Shown here piece after piece: positions 33,612 to 45,764 of a DNA stretch of 64,000 bases. The notes below the pieces were generated by a model that saw only the letters and a program-made list of their open reading frames with translations, did not search any database and was not told the DNA's origin. The position numbers were made by a program, and so were the translations under genes. Every line of letters begins with the position of its first letter. Positions within the stretch are counted from its first letter, which is position 1. Location: positions 144,958,496 through 145,022,495 of the forward strand of contig NC_073691.1 in NCBI RefSeq assembly GCF_029784155.1, written 5' to 3'. The DNA is from Uranotaenia lowii (taxonomy: Eukaryota; Arthropoda; Insecta; Diptera; Culicidae).

Positions 33612-34793
33612 TCTTAATATATAAAAATAGATTTCTATCTGTCTGTCTGTTCCCTATAAACTCGGAAACTACTGAACCGATTTGCGTGAAACTTGGCAGA
33701 TGGGGGTATTGGAGGCATCGGAAGGTTCCTATTATGGTTTGAGATCCCTCCCTCTCTCAGGAAGGGGAGGAAGGGCCACCCAAACAAAAGACAATTGTTT
33801 GAATAACTGGAGAAGGCAAATGGTATCAAATTTGGTAAAGGATGGTTTTTTGATACGAGGAATATTTCTACGAATATATGATACCCCTCCCTCTTATCAG
33901 TGGGAAGATAGGAAGGGGGTAGGGGGCTACCTTACAATTTTCACATGACTCGAGAACTAATCAAGATATTGGAACCAAATTTTGCATGGGGGGGTGTTGG
34001 AACACAAGAAGTGTTTTTATGGTTATTTTTGACCCCTCATTTTTTTGTGGGGAGATAAGCAGGGAAAGAAGGGGCTTCTATACATTGTTTATTGAAAATG
34101 CGAGCAAATGAAACCAAATTTGTCTAGGAGGAGTATTTGGGTACGAGAGAGGGTTCTATGAATAGAGAGATAGGAAGGGGAGAGGGGGTTCCTTTACATA
34201 TTCCAGCATAATTAGAAAACTATGGAAAGCATATGGATCTAAATTTGACATGGAAAGGTATTTGAATACGAGAAATGTCTGTATGGTATTTTGAGAACCC
34301 TCTGTTCTTCCTGTGGGAAAATTTTAAGTTGGGAGGGTGCACTCATACATTTTTTTACAAAACTCGAGAACTTATCCAGCAAATGGAACCAAATTTCGCT
34401 TGGTAGGGTATTTGAGTAGTTACGAGGAATATTTTTATGTATATTTGGTACTACTGCCTCCTTCCAGTGGGGTGGTAGGAAGGTGAGCAGGGGGCTCTGT
34501 TACAATTTTCCGCAAACAACAAATATGACATGGGAGGGCATTTGGATACGATAAATAGATATATGCTTATTCGAGACTCATTTCTCCTTCAATTGGGAAT
34601 CAATTTAGGGAAGAGGGGAGCTCACATAAAATTGTTTTGCATAAACCAAGAACTTATCAAATCAATGGAAGCAAATATGACATGGGAAATCATTTGGGTA
34701 TGAGAAATGGTTCATGATTATTTGAAACAACATTTTTTTTCCAGTGAGTACATAGGAAATTAAGAGGGGGTTCAACACATTTTTAACAAAATA
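33612..34793 (+). mobile_element. Helitron 5' fragment
   Basis: Starts with TCTTAATATATAAAAATAG after an A, followed by CTGTCTGTCTGT and TACTGAACCGATTTGCGTGA, as in the copies at 48.5-52.1 kb. Units of about 150 bp follow (AAATTTG-CATGG...CCTCCCTCTT...). No CTAG 3' terminus is found, so the right end is truncated near 34793. Confidence 0.8.
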
Positions 34794-34944
34794 ATCTAGG
34801 TCTGTTTGTAGAATTCAAAGAATTAACACATGTTCATACATTATGTTTCTGGTGTTTTGTGTGACGGATGATGCTTTGATGCTATTAGTCGTATAATGTA
34901 ACAATAAAAAAAAACAATCATGAATGGTATGTGCAAAAAAAAAT

Positions 34945-35020
34945 CCTCTCGAACAGGAATTGAACCCGAGTCTACTGATTACCTCTCCGACACCTTACCA
35001 ATAGGCCAAATCGTCAGACG
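34945..35020 (-). other. tRNA-like sequence (A and B boxes), SINE remnant
   Basis: On the minus strand, A box TGGCCTATTGG (35008-34998) and B box GGTTCAATTCC (34966-34956) are correctly ordered with about 30 bp between them. The acceptor arms do not pair, so this is not a functional tRNA. Confidence 0.6.
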
Positions 35021-37763
35021 AGACAAGTCAAGCTGTAGCTCTTTTATTGAGTTGACTTCATCGAGTTGAATTCGCTGCTAGATTCCCCGGCAGAAAATGC
35101 TCATTATGCCTTTATTGATAGTGCTCTGTTCGCCTCTAGTGAACAAATTAAAGTAAAAACGCGTTTTGAAATTGATTAAAGTGAAAAATCGAAAATTTTA
35201 TGATGATGAAAATTGAGAAACAATGTGTAGATCATGTTGCAGTGCGTACATTTCAGATCAAGATGATTTAAAGGTCATAAAAGCTTATTTGGTGGTGCTC
35301 AAAAATTATAATAATTTCGTCACTTGAGAACCTAGCTGGTTATTATTCAATATTTCTGTGAAGATGAAAAGGATATTTTTTTTTTTGTTGAAAAATTAAT
35401 ACTATGGGTAGTGCGAAACAAGTCCTTATAAAAATTTGTTTATGAAAATACGTACTTATGTAGAAAAAAAGGAGTGCTCATTATGCCCTCATCTCCCCTA
35501 TAAATATTTAATTTTAGCCAAAAAAATCTACTGATCCCTGTTGCATAGGGGGAAAAATGAGTAAGATTTTTCACTACCGATAGAAGTTGGTTTGCTAGAC
35601 TTCAGGTTATTCCACAAATCTTATATCTTGTAAATTTTCAGATAACTAACTAGCCAGCTGATTCAAATAGTGTTAAGTTTTGTGAATTATTTGGCTACTG
35701 GTCCAAGTTTTTGAAACGGAAATTCAAAATGATGAGTGTTGCAAGATAAAGTATTGAAATTCTTCGTGGAGTGTTTCGTTATTGAAATTGTTTGGTTTTA
35801 CAGATTTGTTGTTGTTGTTACTTCTAGTTCACACCTAGTGTTAAGATTTTCAAACGATCGAAACCAGTTTTTCATTTGATGCTTTCACCAACTGTTAGAA
35901 GAAAAAATTAGTCTATTAAAACCATACATGAAGGTAGTAAAATTTTTTTTCTTGCTAAATCTGACTAATTTTTTTTTTCAAAATTAAGATTTATTTATTG
36001 GATTCAGGATTTTCCATGGTTCGGGGATTCCCGATTTTTTTTTAATGACCGGGAGTTGCCGGTGAAGAAATCCCGGGATGGACACTCTCCATACAATATG
36101 TACACAAATAAAAATAATATGAAAATTTTACCAACAGTAATTGCTACGGTCACTTTTTTTTCCCGGGGAGAGGATAAAGAAAAATTTATATCTCTTGAAT
36201 TTTTTTTTAAGTAATGTTTGCCACCACAGTTTATTTTCATTTTAGTTTTGTTCAATGATTTTTCGTAAAAGAAATCTTTGTTCCTTGAAATTAGATATTC
36301 GTTTTCACGTAAAACGTTTGACAAGTGAAGAAATGGCTGATAGTTGATTTGTTCGATATTGGTGTTAAATTTTTGAGCCTTCAAGTAATTTCAATTATGT
36401 AAAATTTGTAAACATCGGTTCAGTTGTTAATATGCAATAAGGTAGATTAGGTGCCAAATTTGATGTTCCAACTTTTTTTTAAACCTAACACAAAATCTGG
36501 GAATTTGGTTAAAACGTTTTATCCCTTTGAAAATTTGTGTGATTTATAATGATTCAAATTAAAAAAAAAATCTCAAACTTGTTCCGATAAACTCATTATA
36601 CAAATAAGTATGTTCAGCCATTGCAACTAAAACGAACGTACACAACTTACAGGTTAACAACTATGTATAAGTGATAGTGTGTGGTTCGGTATTCGAACTA
36701 CATTTGATTGACGGTAATAAGTTTGGACCAAAGGTTTGTGCTTTGCTTTTATTATTTATTTTTGTAGCTCTCTCTCGCGCTCTCCCTATCTGGCTGTGGG
36801 CTTATTATTGGACTAGAAGTATTATTTATTTTCTGTGTGTCATTCCTTTTTTTCTTGTTCAATGGAATATTCCACCAAATTTCGTTTTAAAATGGCGTTC
36901 GCCTATTTGGGCTGCCGCTGCTCTGGTTGGTTTGCTCATGAAATGGAATGACCACGCGTTTTTTGTCCGTTCACCTTATAGCACTATTTTCGTTTGGCTG
37001 CCATTCCTATTTTTCATATTCGGTAGGTACTAGTTGATTTTTTGCTTAAATTTAAATAAAAATCTATCTCGAGCAGCCAGTGTATGTGTGAATACTGTCC
37101 GATGACAGCAACGACGACGACGACGATGGCGACGATGATGTTGATGATGATTGCTGTCAAATTATTAATTCATTCGGGTCGGTTCGACGACGAATAACGA
37201 ATAGACACGCAAGCTGATTTTTTTTTGTTTCGCGCACAATTCTAGCCATGGCCGGAGGGAGCATTTTTTGTTGTTGTTGTTCTGTACCATTATTTTGGTG
37301 CACTGTTCAATTCAATTTTTTGCAGGTGATACTGTCACGATTTTGAGGATGAATTACCGCAAATGAATCATGACGGATGTGGTCGTGGGTTTTGGTGTAT
37401 AATTAGGCTTACATGAGAATTGCCTTTGCCGGCAGCATTTTTTATCGATGAGTTGCAGTTGGAATGCATTTTTGCCACCCGGAATGAATATTGGAGCTAT
37501 ACATTCTCTATCAGGAATCCATTGCTGTTTGTTCATCATTCCTCGGAGGGAACTTGCAAAAAAAATTCCAAAAAAAAACATATATGTATGACTTTCTAGA
37601 ACAATCTTGATTTTTCTATCTGTTTTGCCCTTTGCCATACGGCTTAATTTTGAGGATCGTATCTTGGCTGTTTATCGAGGTTTGGAGTAACTGGTATGAT
37701 TTAAGAAGAGTTTTGAAGAATGATATTAGGGATGAATAATAAACTTATAATGAACCATTTTGG
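35021..37763. other. Unassigned AT-rich stretch
   Basis: Contains a GAC/GAT triplet run near 37110-37155. The hydrophobic 120-codon frame at 36671-37033 starts with GTG and has no family match I know. Confidence 0.4.
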
Positions 37764-37940
37764 TACGTCTCGGTGGTCGGGTGGTTAGCGTGGTAAGACG
37801 GTAATCGCTGGTCCACTGATGGCATGGGTTCGATTCCCATCTCGATACTGGGTGTTAAATGTCAATCTTAAGTTGTCCACGTCATTTATTCAGTCTGTAA
37901 AGCATAAATCGGCCAAGACGGTGTATGTCTTTTTTTTTTC
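37764..37940 (+). mobile_element. tRNA-derived SINE
   Basis: A box TGGTCGGGTGG at 37774-37784 and B box GGTTCGATTCC at 37827-37837 (T-arm ATGGG/CCCAT pairs perfectly) form an RNA polymerase III promoter. The acceptor ends do not pair. A tail of about 90 bp ends in a T-run at 37928-37938. This structure fits a tRNA-derived SINE. Confidence 0.75.
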
Positions 37941-40435
37941 TCGAACGATTTATAGTTCAGTAATTGAACTATTAACTTCATGAAACGATTGAATGTTTCG
38001 TTCTGGTATCATGCAGTAGAATGTCATAACCTACAATTTCAAATTGTTTAGTTTTGTTGCCTTCAGTTCATAAAACTTATTTGAGAATTAACCTTCCTTC
38101 GCGGTAAGGGTTTATGACCCGAACTGCCCAAGCAAGTTCGGATATCACTTTCTGAACGAACACAAAGGTTGACATGGAGCTGTTCAAAAGTTCTGTTGAA
38201 CTTTTTTTGCTGTTCAAAATGCTATTTCGAGGTCCATGGAACTTCATTCTTAATCAAGTTCAGTCAATACTCAAAAAAAGCTCTGAAGCATGGGTGGTCA
38301 AAATTTTCAACATGCGGGCCAAATTTTGAATATTTGATTTGCTCGCGGGCCAAAAAACAAATTTTTCATTAATATTCAAGGAAAATCCAGAATAAGCTAT
38401 TACAATTAAAAATTACTGCATATGTCTGCTTCAAGTATAGATTCACCTTGGTAAGAAACTTTTGTTCTATGCATTTTTTACGAGTTCTTTCAAGCGATTT
38501 GAAACTTATTAATGAAGATTATCACCGTGATTTTTGTTTTTGATAATTATTTTACGGCTATATCGGTGAATTTTCATGATGTGAGAACATTTCAAAATTT
38601 TGAAAATTATAGATGGATACCAGAGAATTGGAAGAAAACAATAGATGTTCAAAATGAGCGCGTAGAATTTTTTAAGAAGCATTTTCATCACATTCTTAAC
38701 TTTTGTTCATCACGGACCAACTATTTTGAAATGTTAGTATCGGACAGGGTTGAGTCTAATACAACACAATAGTTGGTCTTGCGTGGTTCGCACCGCAAAA
38801 CTTGCAATGGGAACAAACCACAATTTGAAACTTTAATTATTTATTCCATAAACGTAAAATCGTCGCCTATTTTCAAAGTTTTTAAGTTTTCCGGTCTCTC
38901 TGAAAAATTTTGTAGGGGTTTCAAATTGAATCAAATAACATTACATGGAATTGAATTGTTGAAAAATTGTACCCTTCATAAGCTTTAGGCATTTAAAAGA
39001 TTATTTACTTAAAGTACTTTTTAAATTTGGTTTGATTTTCAATATTATTGAATGTTGTAAAATTTGGATGGATATTCGATGTTTTAAAACCAAATTTTTA
39101 AAATTTAATTTTGATTATCATGTAAATGTGGTTCGGAGAATTTTTAAAGTTTGCCCGATCAGAAGAGCATATCAAAATCGTTACTCAAACCTATCCCACT
39201 GAGATATTTATATCTTATTCAGTTTTAGTTTTGGTATGAGATTTGTTGTTTATGTTTTTTTTTCTTAGACAGAATATTTCTACTTTTGATAAAAAAAAAC
39301 ACACTTTTGGCAGCTTTTAGATGAAATTCATTGATGACCTTCATATAAGAATGAAAATAATTATTTTTTAAGACATGGTTTCATTTATATTTTCGAAGAA
39401 TATTTATATTAAATCTAGTCTAAATCTTAATCAATATGTGTACTTCCTTTGACAGAAGTATGAGTCGAAAGAAAAAGGCTGGGGAGTACTGTTGTTTTTT
39501 TTGTGTTTTGATCTTGATTTTCGAAAACTTCATTTCAGTAGGTACATCTACTATTTTTTTTCTCAAATCCTGATAATCCTATTCCAATTCATTCTTATTT
39601 CAAAGCATCAGGTAAATCTTCAATGTATTCCATTCATCGACTCCTTTTAAAATTCCAATAGTCCGATTCTAATTCTTCAATTAAACATATGGAAATTCCC
39701 ATTGTCCAGTTTGAATCCACACGAACGGCTGTCTGATTCCCGTGCGCATGTTTCCCTTTGAGAATTCCGATCGGGATCCATCAAAATTCCAGTACATCAG
39801 GTAAACTTATATAAACTCCCATTGGCCATTTCTAAGGAACCTAAACGGCTGCCTGTCTTTGCGTGCTGTCCTTAAACAACCCAAGCAACCAAAAGTCGCG
39901 TTTTTTCTTAAAGATGGAACTCCGAAGTTCACATTTGACTGAAAAAATATTTTACGGGAACTTCAGGTGACTCTTGTCGCGTGAAAGTTACTCGGGAACT
40001 TCCATCGCCCTTGGAAAAACTATCGAAAAAGGATCTTCTAAACGCTTTTAATGGAACTTCTTTCAAGAAGGTCGATAACGTTCGCGTAACATACTAAAAC
40101 GCACCATTAAGATACTTGAAGGTGTTTTAAAGAACCTATGTGGGAATTCTAAGCGACATGTCAAAAATGTCTGTCAATTTCTTGTCATGGTATTTGTTTT
40201 GTTTATATCTGTACTGATATTTACAAATGGGATCCAAGATTTTTTTCGAATTTTTCTTATAAATGTTAAGATATTCGAATAAATTTTTGATGATGCGAAT
40301 AATTGTTACTATTCATATTGTGTACTGAAAGTCCTTTAAACGAAATAAGGTACAATCTATTGACCATTCATTCAATCATCTCAAATAACATTAAGTTTAA
40401 ATGCTAATTATTACAGTGGTAATGAACTATTGCTG

Positions 40436-40500
40436 GATTGGTCGAGAGGCTGGTGAGTTTCATTGCAACCTAGAGAGCTGTGGTTCAATTCTCTAGACGT
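40436..40500 (+). other. tRNA-like sequence
   Basis: A box-like TGGTCGAGAGGC (40439-40450) and B box GGTTCAATTCT (40482-40492). Probably a SINE remnant; no full cloverleaf. Confidence 0.45.
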
Positions 40501-40533
40501 AAGCAGCTTTTGTAATCAAAACATTATAATTAA

Positions 40534-40687
40534 CCCTTCGTTTCATAAAGTAACAAATTTGCAACAATTAATGTATAAAAAAGGGAAAAATCGTATTTTA
40601 TTTAATTTTTTTTTCTTGATGTATGCATCATTTCCAACTGTTTAAAATGATTTTCAAGGAAAAATAAAAAAATCATGAAATGAAGGG
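40534..40687. mobile_element. piggyBac-type MITE, 154 bp
   Basis: The ends CCCTTCGTTTCAT and the inverse of ATGAAATGAAGGG form inverted repeats flanked by TTAA on both sides (40530-40533 and 40688-40691), the hallmark target of piggyBac transposition. Too short to encode protein. Confidence 0.85.
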
Positions 40688-41651
40688 TTAAAACCAATGA
40701 GATAGATCATGATAGACCGGCAACCTAGCAATTTGACATCTGGTTGTCAGAGCAATCTGTCTATTGGATTTTTTTTCAGTGCGTAGAGTAGTTCCTTGAC
40801 ATTCTCTTAGAAGCTGAATAGCGTTCTCTACAGCCACCTAAACGAACTAAAGTAGCTTCAAGAACTTAAATTTTGGGCTGATTAGCATTCTCTTAAGACA
40901 CAAACCAGAGCTGGTTAAGCTTCTATGGAACCTTTTAAGGGAATTCTGGTTGCTTGGAAAGCAGCCGGCATCGAGCTATGCAGAATCAGTACGAAAACAA
41001 ACACCCATCTTCTATGAAGCACAGGTAGAGTAGTAAGTAAGGACACACAGCTGGTGGGATGGGATGGGATTGGAAAAGTTATGAGTTCGATTTTAATCTC
41101 TTTTTGCCATCTTTTTTTTGCTTACAAATCCAATATGATTTTTAGTTTAAATATCCTATTTGGATGAGTTATAATTTTGTTTAGATTATAACAACGGTTG
41201 ATATGATTTAGTTATGGTTGCATAGACTTTTTCATATATTTTAACATCCTACGAGTACTTAATTAAAACTTATCCAGATAGGAAAAAAAATTAATATCAT
41301 AATATCTCATCTCGATATAAGTCAGTTTTTCTCTTTTGATCGGGATATGTTTTCCTGAGGCCCTCAAAATTCCCCTAAATTAAAGAAACAGTCCATCCAA
41401 AAGCTCACAACAACACAAACAACTTTGGAGACCACTTTTAAAAATCAATTATATGAAATAACCATAAACAATCGGAAAAAATGACCGATTATGTGATGGA
41501 AAGTACGGATATCATAAAGCAACAAAATTTACATTTTTTCGAGGTGCAAAGACATGAAGAGCTAATTTTCACTTATTGGATTCCGATGCAATTAGATTTT
41601 TTCTATCAGCTTTAGTTTTCGAGATAACTCCAAAAAATAGGTAAAAATCTA

Positions 41652-44600
41652 TCTATTATATAAAATTCTTTTGTAACGGTGTTTGTAGTACTACTCCTCC
41701 GAAATGACCCAAACGATTCGAATGAAATTATTTTTAGAATATTCTGTAGGCATGCGTATCGGTTTATATCGAATAAAAACAACACAAAGTCGCATCAATT
41801 GTCCGTATTAATTAAATTTGGAATAATTTGAATAAAATAAAAGTCATGGCTTCCATTTTTTCGAGATTTTTTTTTTTGGGGTTTGTTTTTCGTCTCCATG
41901 TTCGAGGCGTCGCGATCCAACGTCGCGAGAGGATAGTAACCATGGCATAGCATACTGATCAGTGAGAATATTTTGGCGCGTATTTCTCAACCAAGCATAT
42001 TTTCAATGCAAATGGTGGCGATATGAAGCCTTGATGTGATTTTCTTTCTTCTTGATTCCTAGCTCATTTCTACAGCACATGGTTATGAATGAGATTTTGC
42101 CGATCGAATAAAACAAATAAATTTTGTTTTGCCAAAATCTGAAATTGAAAAGTCAGGCATCCATTTTTAGAAAATTTCTTTTCTTTGAGGGGTTTGTTTT
42201 TCGTCTCCATGGGCGAGGCGTCGCTAGCAAACGTCGTTGCAAGATAATAGTAACCAAAGCATACTGTTCATTGATCGCTGGAAAAATTTAAAAATTAGGC
42301 GCCTGTTTCTCAACCAAGTACCTATCTACATTTCTTATGCACGTGGGGGCGATATGCAACCTAGATATGTTTTTTCTTGCTTAATTGTACACAGCACGTG
42401 GAAATAAATGAAGCCTAGATACGACGCGGATTGATATTCTATCGATCGAATCAAAACCATATAAACGATTTCAAATATTAAAACCATTTTTAATTCGTGT
42501 TAACTTAAGTAGTAAATTGTTGTCCAAAAAATATGAACTTGGTAATGATAAATATGAAATAATGACACTTTGCGAACGTTTGAAAATAAGAAATTGGGAA
42601 GCTTTATATTCAATTTCTCATAATCCAATACGCCTAGAACGCTGGACACATTAACTGAACGAGAGTCTGTTCTTTGAAATAGATTAGATAGGATTGAAGT
42701 TTTTAAAGGCCGAATGAACTTTTTGATTTTTTGCCAACGTAAGTGGAAGTTATCAAAAAAAATTATCTACTTTTCAATAACATAAAGTGAGGATATGCAT
42801 TTTCCGGAAGAATTTTCAATTAAGGAAGTAAACTAGAGCCAACTACAACTAAAACTTACAACTTTTACAAAAAATGTATACATTATTTCTTCATCTAAAA
42901 ATGGGTGGGCCCAAAAAAAACTGTCTGATTAAATAAACTCAACTCTTTTTTTTAATCATTCATCGAAAAACTGTTTACACGTTTACTGTTTGTTTACACA
43001 CAATTCAAATACGAACTTAACATGGATAGTATGTTTTTGTTTAACATATTTTGGCAACATAGAAGAGACTTTTGATTCATTTTTTTGTTGAAAAGTTTTT
43101 TTTTTGTGATTGATATTCGAGGGGAAGCAGATTTTTATGATGAACTTTTAGTAATATCTGATAGTGTAAAAAGTAATATAAATTCCTGTAATTTCTTAGG
43201 TGGAATAAGTGAAAACGAGCCATTTAGCAATGAAACATTTACTATTCAAGAATTTTATCTCCAAAATGGCCAGAAAGAATATCCCGAGTGTTGAATCTGA
43301 AGCGGATATTCCAAATTATTATAAAGGTCTTTTGGTTGAACAGCATTCAGTGAAATTGAAGTACCAAGCATTTATTTATTCCGGAGAAAAACTTAGGATA
43401 TATCAATGAAAGTTGATAAAACAGACAAACAAGAACAAGTATTAAATTCATTTTAAAGTGATTTCACTAACGCCTCTGAAAAAGACCTATGTGTTTTCAC
43501 TTGCCCCAATAAATGGGACAAATGTATACTTCGATATTTCTTTTTGTCAACATAACTAATTTTTTTTCAGAAATATGAAAATTAAACTGTGGTGATATTC
43601 GTTTGCATTCGCCCCGGTGTTTCATTTTTGAAATGAACTCACGAAACCATCGAAGCCTGAACAGATTATTTCATTTCGATCTATTAAATTTTAAAAAATC
43701 TGCTTTTCGATTAAATGTTATTAAATCTTAAAAATATTACATAATCCTAAATGAAATCACAGATCACTACCAACAATGTTCAGGAAATTTTGAAATCAGA
43801 ACATCGCAATGCTTCAATTAGAATCTTTAATATAATGGGTGAATATATCTAAACATATGTTTTCCTCTTTTCAAAACCAATCGTTTCTTTGCTTCATTGG
43901 ATTAAAGTATTAATTTGTATTTTTTGCTTGAATAAAAAAAAGGAATTTGCAGTATACAACATCGTCAGATTTAATGCCATGACAAGTGCTGTTTGGGAAG
44001 ATTTTAAGTTGAAATGTATAAAGTCTATAACTTAAGTATCAGGCGAAACTTTGTCACCTGCTCGAACGGCAGCATGCGACATGGTTTTGTCACGCACCCT
44101 TGGAAATGGTATTATCCCCCAAAACTGGATAAAATGTTAAAGTAAGATAAGCTAGGTTTATTGTACAACAGAATACTAAACAACAGATACAACAGAACAT
44201 AAACAACGACGCCAATTGTAGTCAAGAGTCAATTGGACAGGAGCTTGCGGTCCAAGCTCAGTAATCCAGACCCATGCAAACCAACCACCCTACTTCCATC
44301 ACTGAAGCACGATACAATCTGTTCTACAGAAGGGATAAACAAGCACCTATGACACCGACAAATCCATCCCTGATCTAGGCACTCACGATAGCTGATCTAA
44401 TCTCACTAATACAGCATCCAACGTTGAAGATGACTAACTTAACAAAACCAATGGTAATCATGCAAAGCATCACCAGTTGAAGGTTCAACATTAAGGAGAC
44501 CATTAGCTACCCGAACCAAGGCTGTCTCACTTTCATCTGAATATATATCTAAATCTATATCTAAATCTATATCTAAAAGTTTGTTAAAAGTTACATAGAG

Positions 44601-45762
44601 AATAAAGTGCACGACGGGCTGATAAGCAAGCGGTTCGAATTGTATCAGGTTGGTAGTGAAAGTTAGAAACTCGTACACTTGCTAACTCACTGCTTCTAAT
44701 CAACCCACAGCCGTTATGGAGTATTTGCTCGCCTCGACATTCGACGTAATGACGGGCTAATTCAAATAAGCTGCTAGGAGTCAGAGAGATCGGTAAGATG
44801 TGGTAATCAGTGCGAATTGAATATCAATTAATGCTTAGATGGGGCTTCTATCTCTCAGGCCTATTATGTTTGACCATAATTGTGATGGAAAGAAGGTGGT
44901 TGGTGCAGTGCGGCTATAAATGGAGTTTCGGCCATCGCAAACTCTGAAGTGGTCATTACAAGAAAGGAGACACAGTGAGCGATCCCCACTCGCCCCCCTG
45001 GGGCTTGAGCTAGGGACTGCCTGTGTCTCAACCATACGATGGCCAACGCAGATGGACCAAAAAAACCAGTCGAGGCTGGTACAAACGCTGTGGAAAGCAT
45101 CCGGATGCAGGACTTCAAGCTGTTCGCCGAGGGATACACTAACATACACTACACTGACACTCACACAGATTTAAGGTAAGGTAGTTATAAGAGCGGGTGG
45201 GAAATTTGGGGAAAATCGGGGAAAATTTTTAGTTAATATAAGTTTTAAAAGCTATTTCTCTGAATTTATTATTTTGTGATGCTGAAGCATTGTATTCATC
45301 TTTTGGGACGCGGGTAGATGATCGTTTTAATCTTTGAAGTTGAATCGCGAACCTGTCCATGAAGCCGAAGACGGGTCAGTGTCCCTTCCGGCAGGACTTT
45401 CTTTTTTGAATAATATTTTGTCCTCTGGCTGAGTATTTTTGGCCGGTTTACAACTTTTTGGAAATGATTTAGGTGAAAATATGGATTTTAATTCAAACTG
45501 CTTCGAAGCATGAGGATGGTGAATGAAAAGCTGTTTGAAAATGGTTAATAAAAAATCTTTTCTATGTGTTTCATTTCTTCAGCTGTAAAAAATACACCAT
45601 CCAAAAAGACCCGTTGAGTTAAAATTCTTAGTTTTAATTTTGATAGAATTAAGCGGGACGATTCGAGTAAAGGAAAAGAAGGGAAATGTAAAGAAAACTA
45701 GGAAAAATGGAAAATGGACGCCAAGTTGAACATGGTAAGACGAAGTTTACCGGGTCTACTAG
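41652..45762 (+). mobile_element. Helitron-like unit A
   Basis: Begins TCTATTATATAAAATTC after an A and ends in TCTACTAG before a T, matching Helitron rules (5' TC, 3' CTRR, A/T target). A short hairpin, GGTAA...TTACC, lies just before the end. No Rep/helicase protein is recognisable; the frames at 43085-43409 are unassigned. The section at 44.15-45.18 kb differs in composition and may be a further insert. Confidence 0.75.
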
Positions 45763-45764
45763 TA

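Larger units (their letters stand above)
39880..40957. mobile_element. TIR element with CCCAAGCAACC ends
   Basis: CCAAGCAACCAAAAG at the left and the inverse of the right end (CCAAGCAACCAGAA) match over about 12 bp. The 1.08-kb interior is non-coding and rich in GAACTT/AAGTTC motifs. The ends resemble those of the element at 5232-6404, so they may belong to one family. No clear target duplication was found. Confidence 0.55.

Noticed and set aside
34945..35020. Functional tRNA gene (also considered at 37.8 and 40.45 kb)
   Set aside because: A and B boxes are present but acceptor arms do not pair, and the anticodon arm is poor; SINE-derived.
36671..37033. 120-residue multi-pass membrane protein
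   Set aside because: Start is GTG; hydrophobicity follows from T-rich sequence; no family resemblance.
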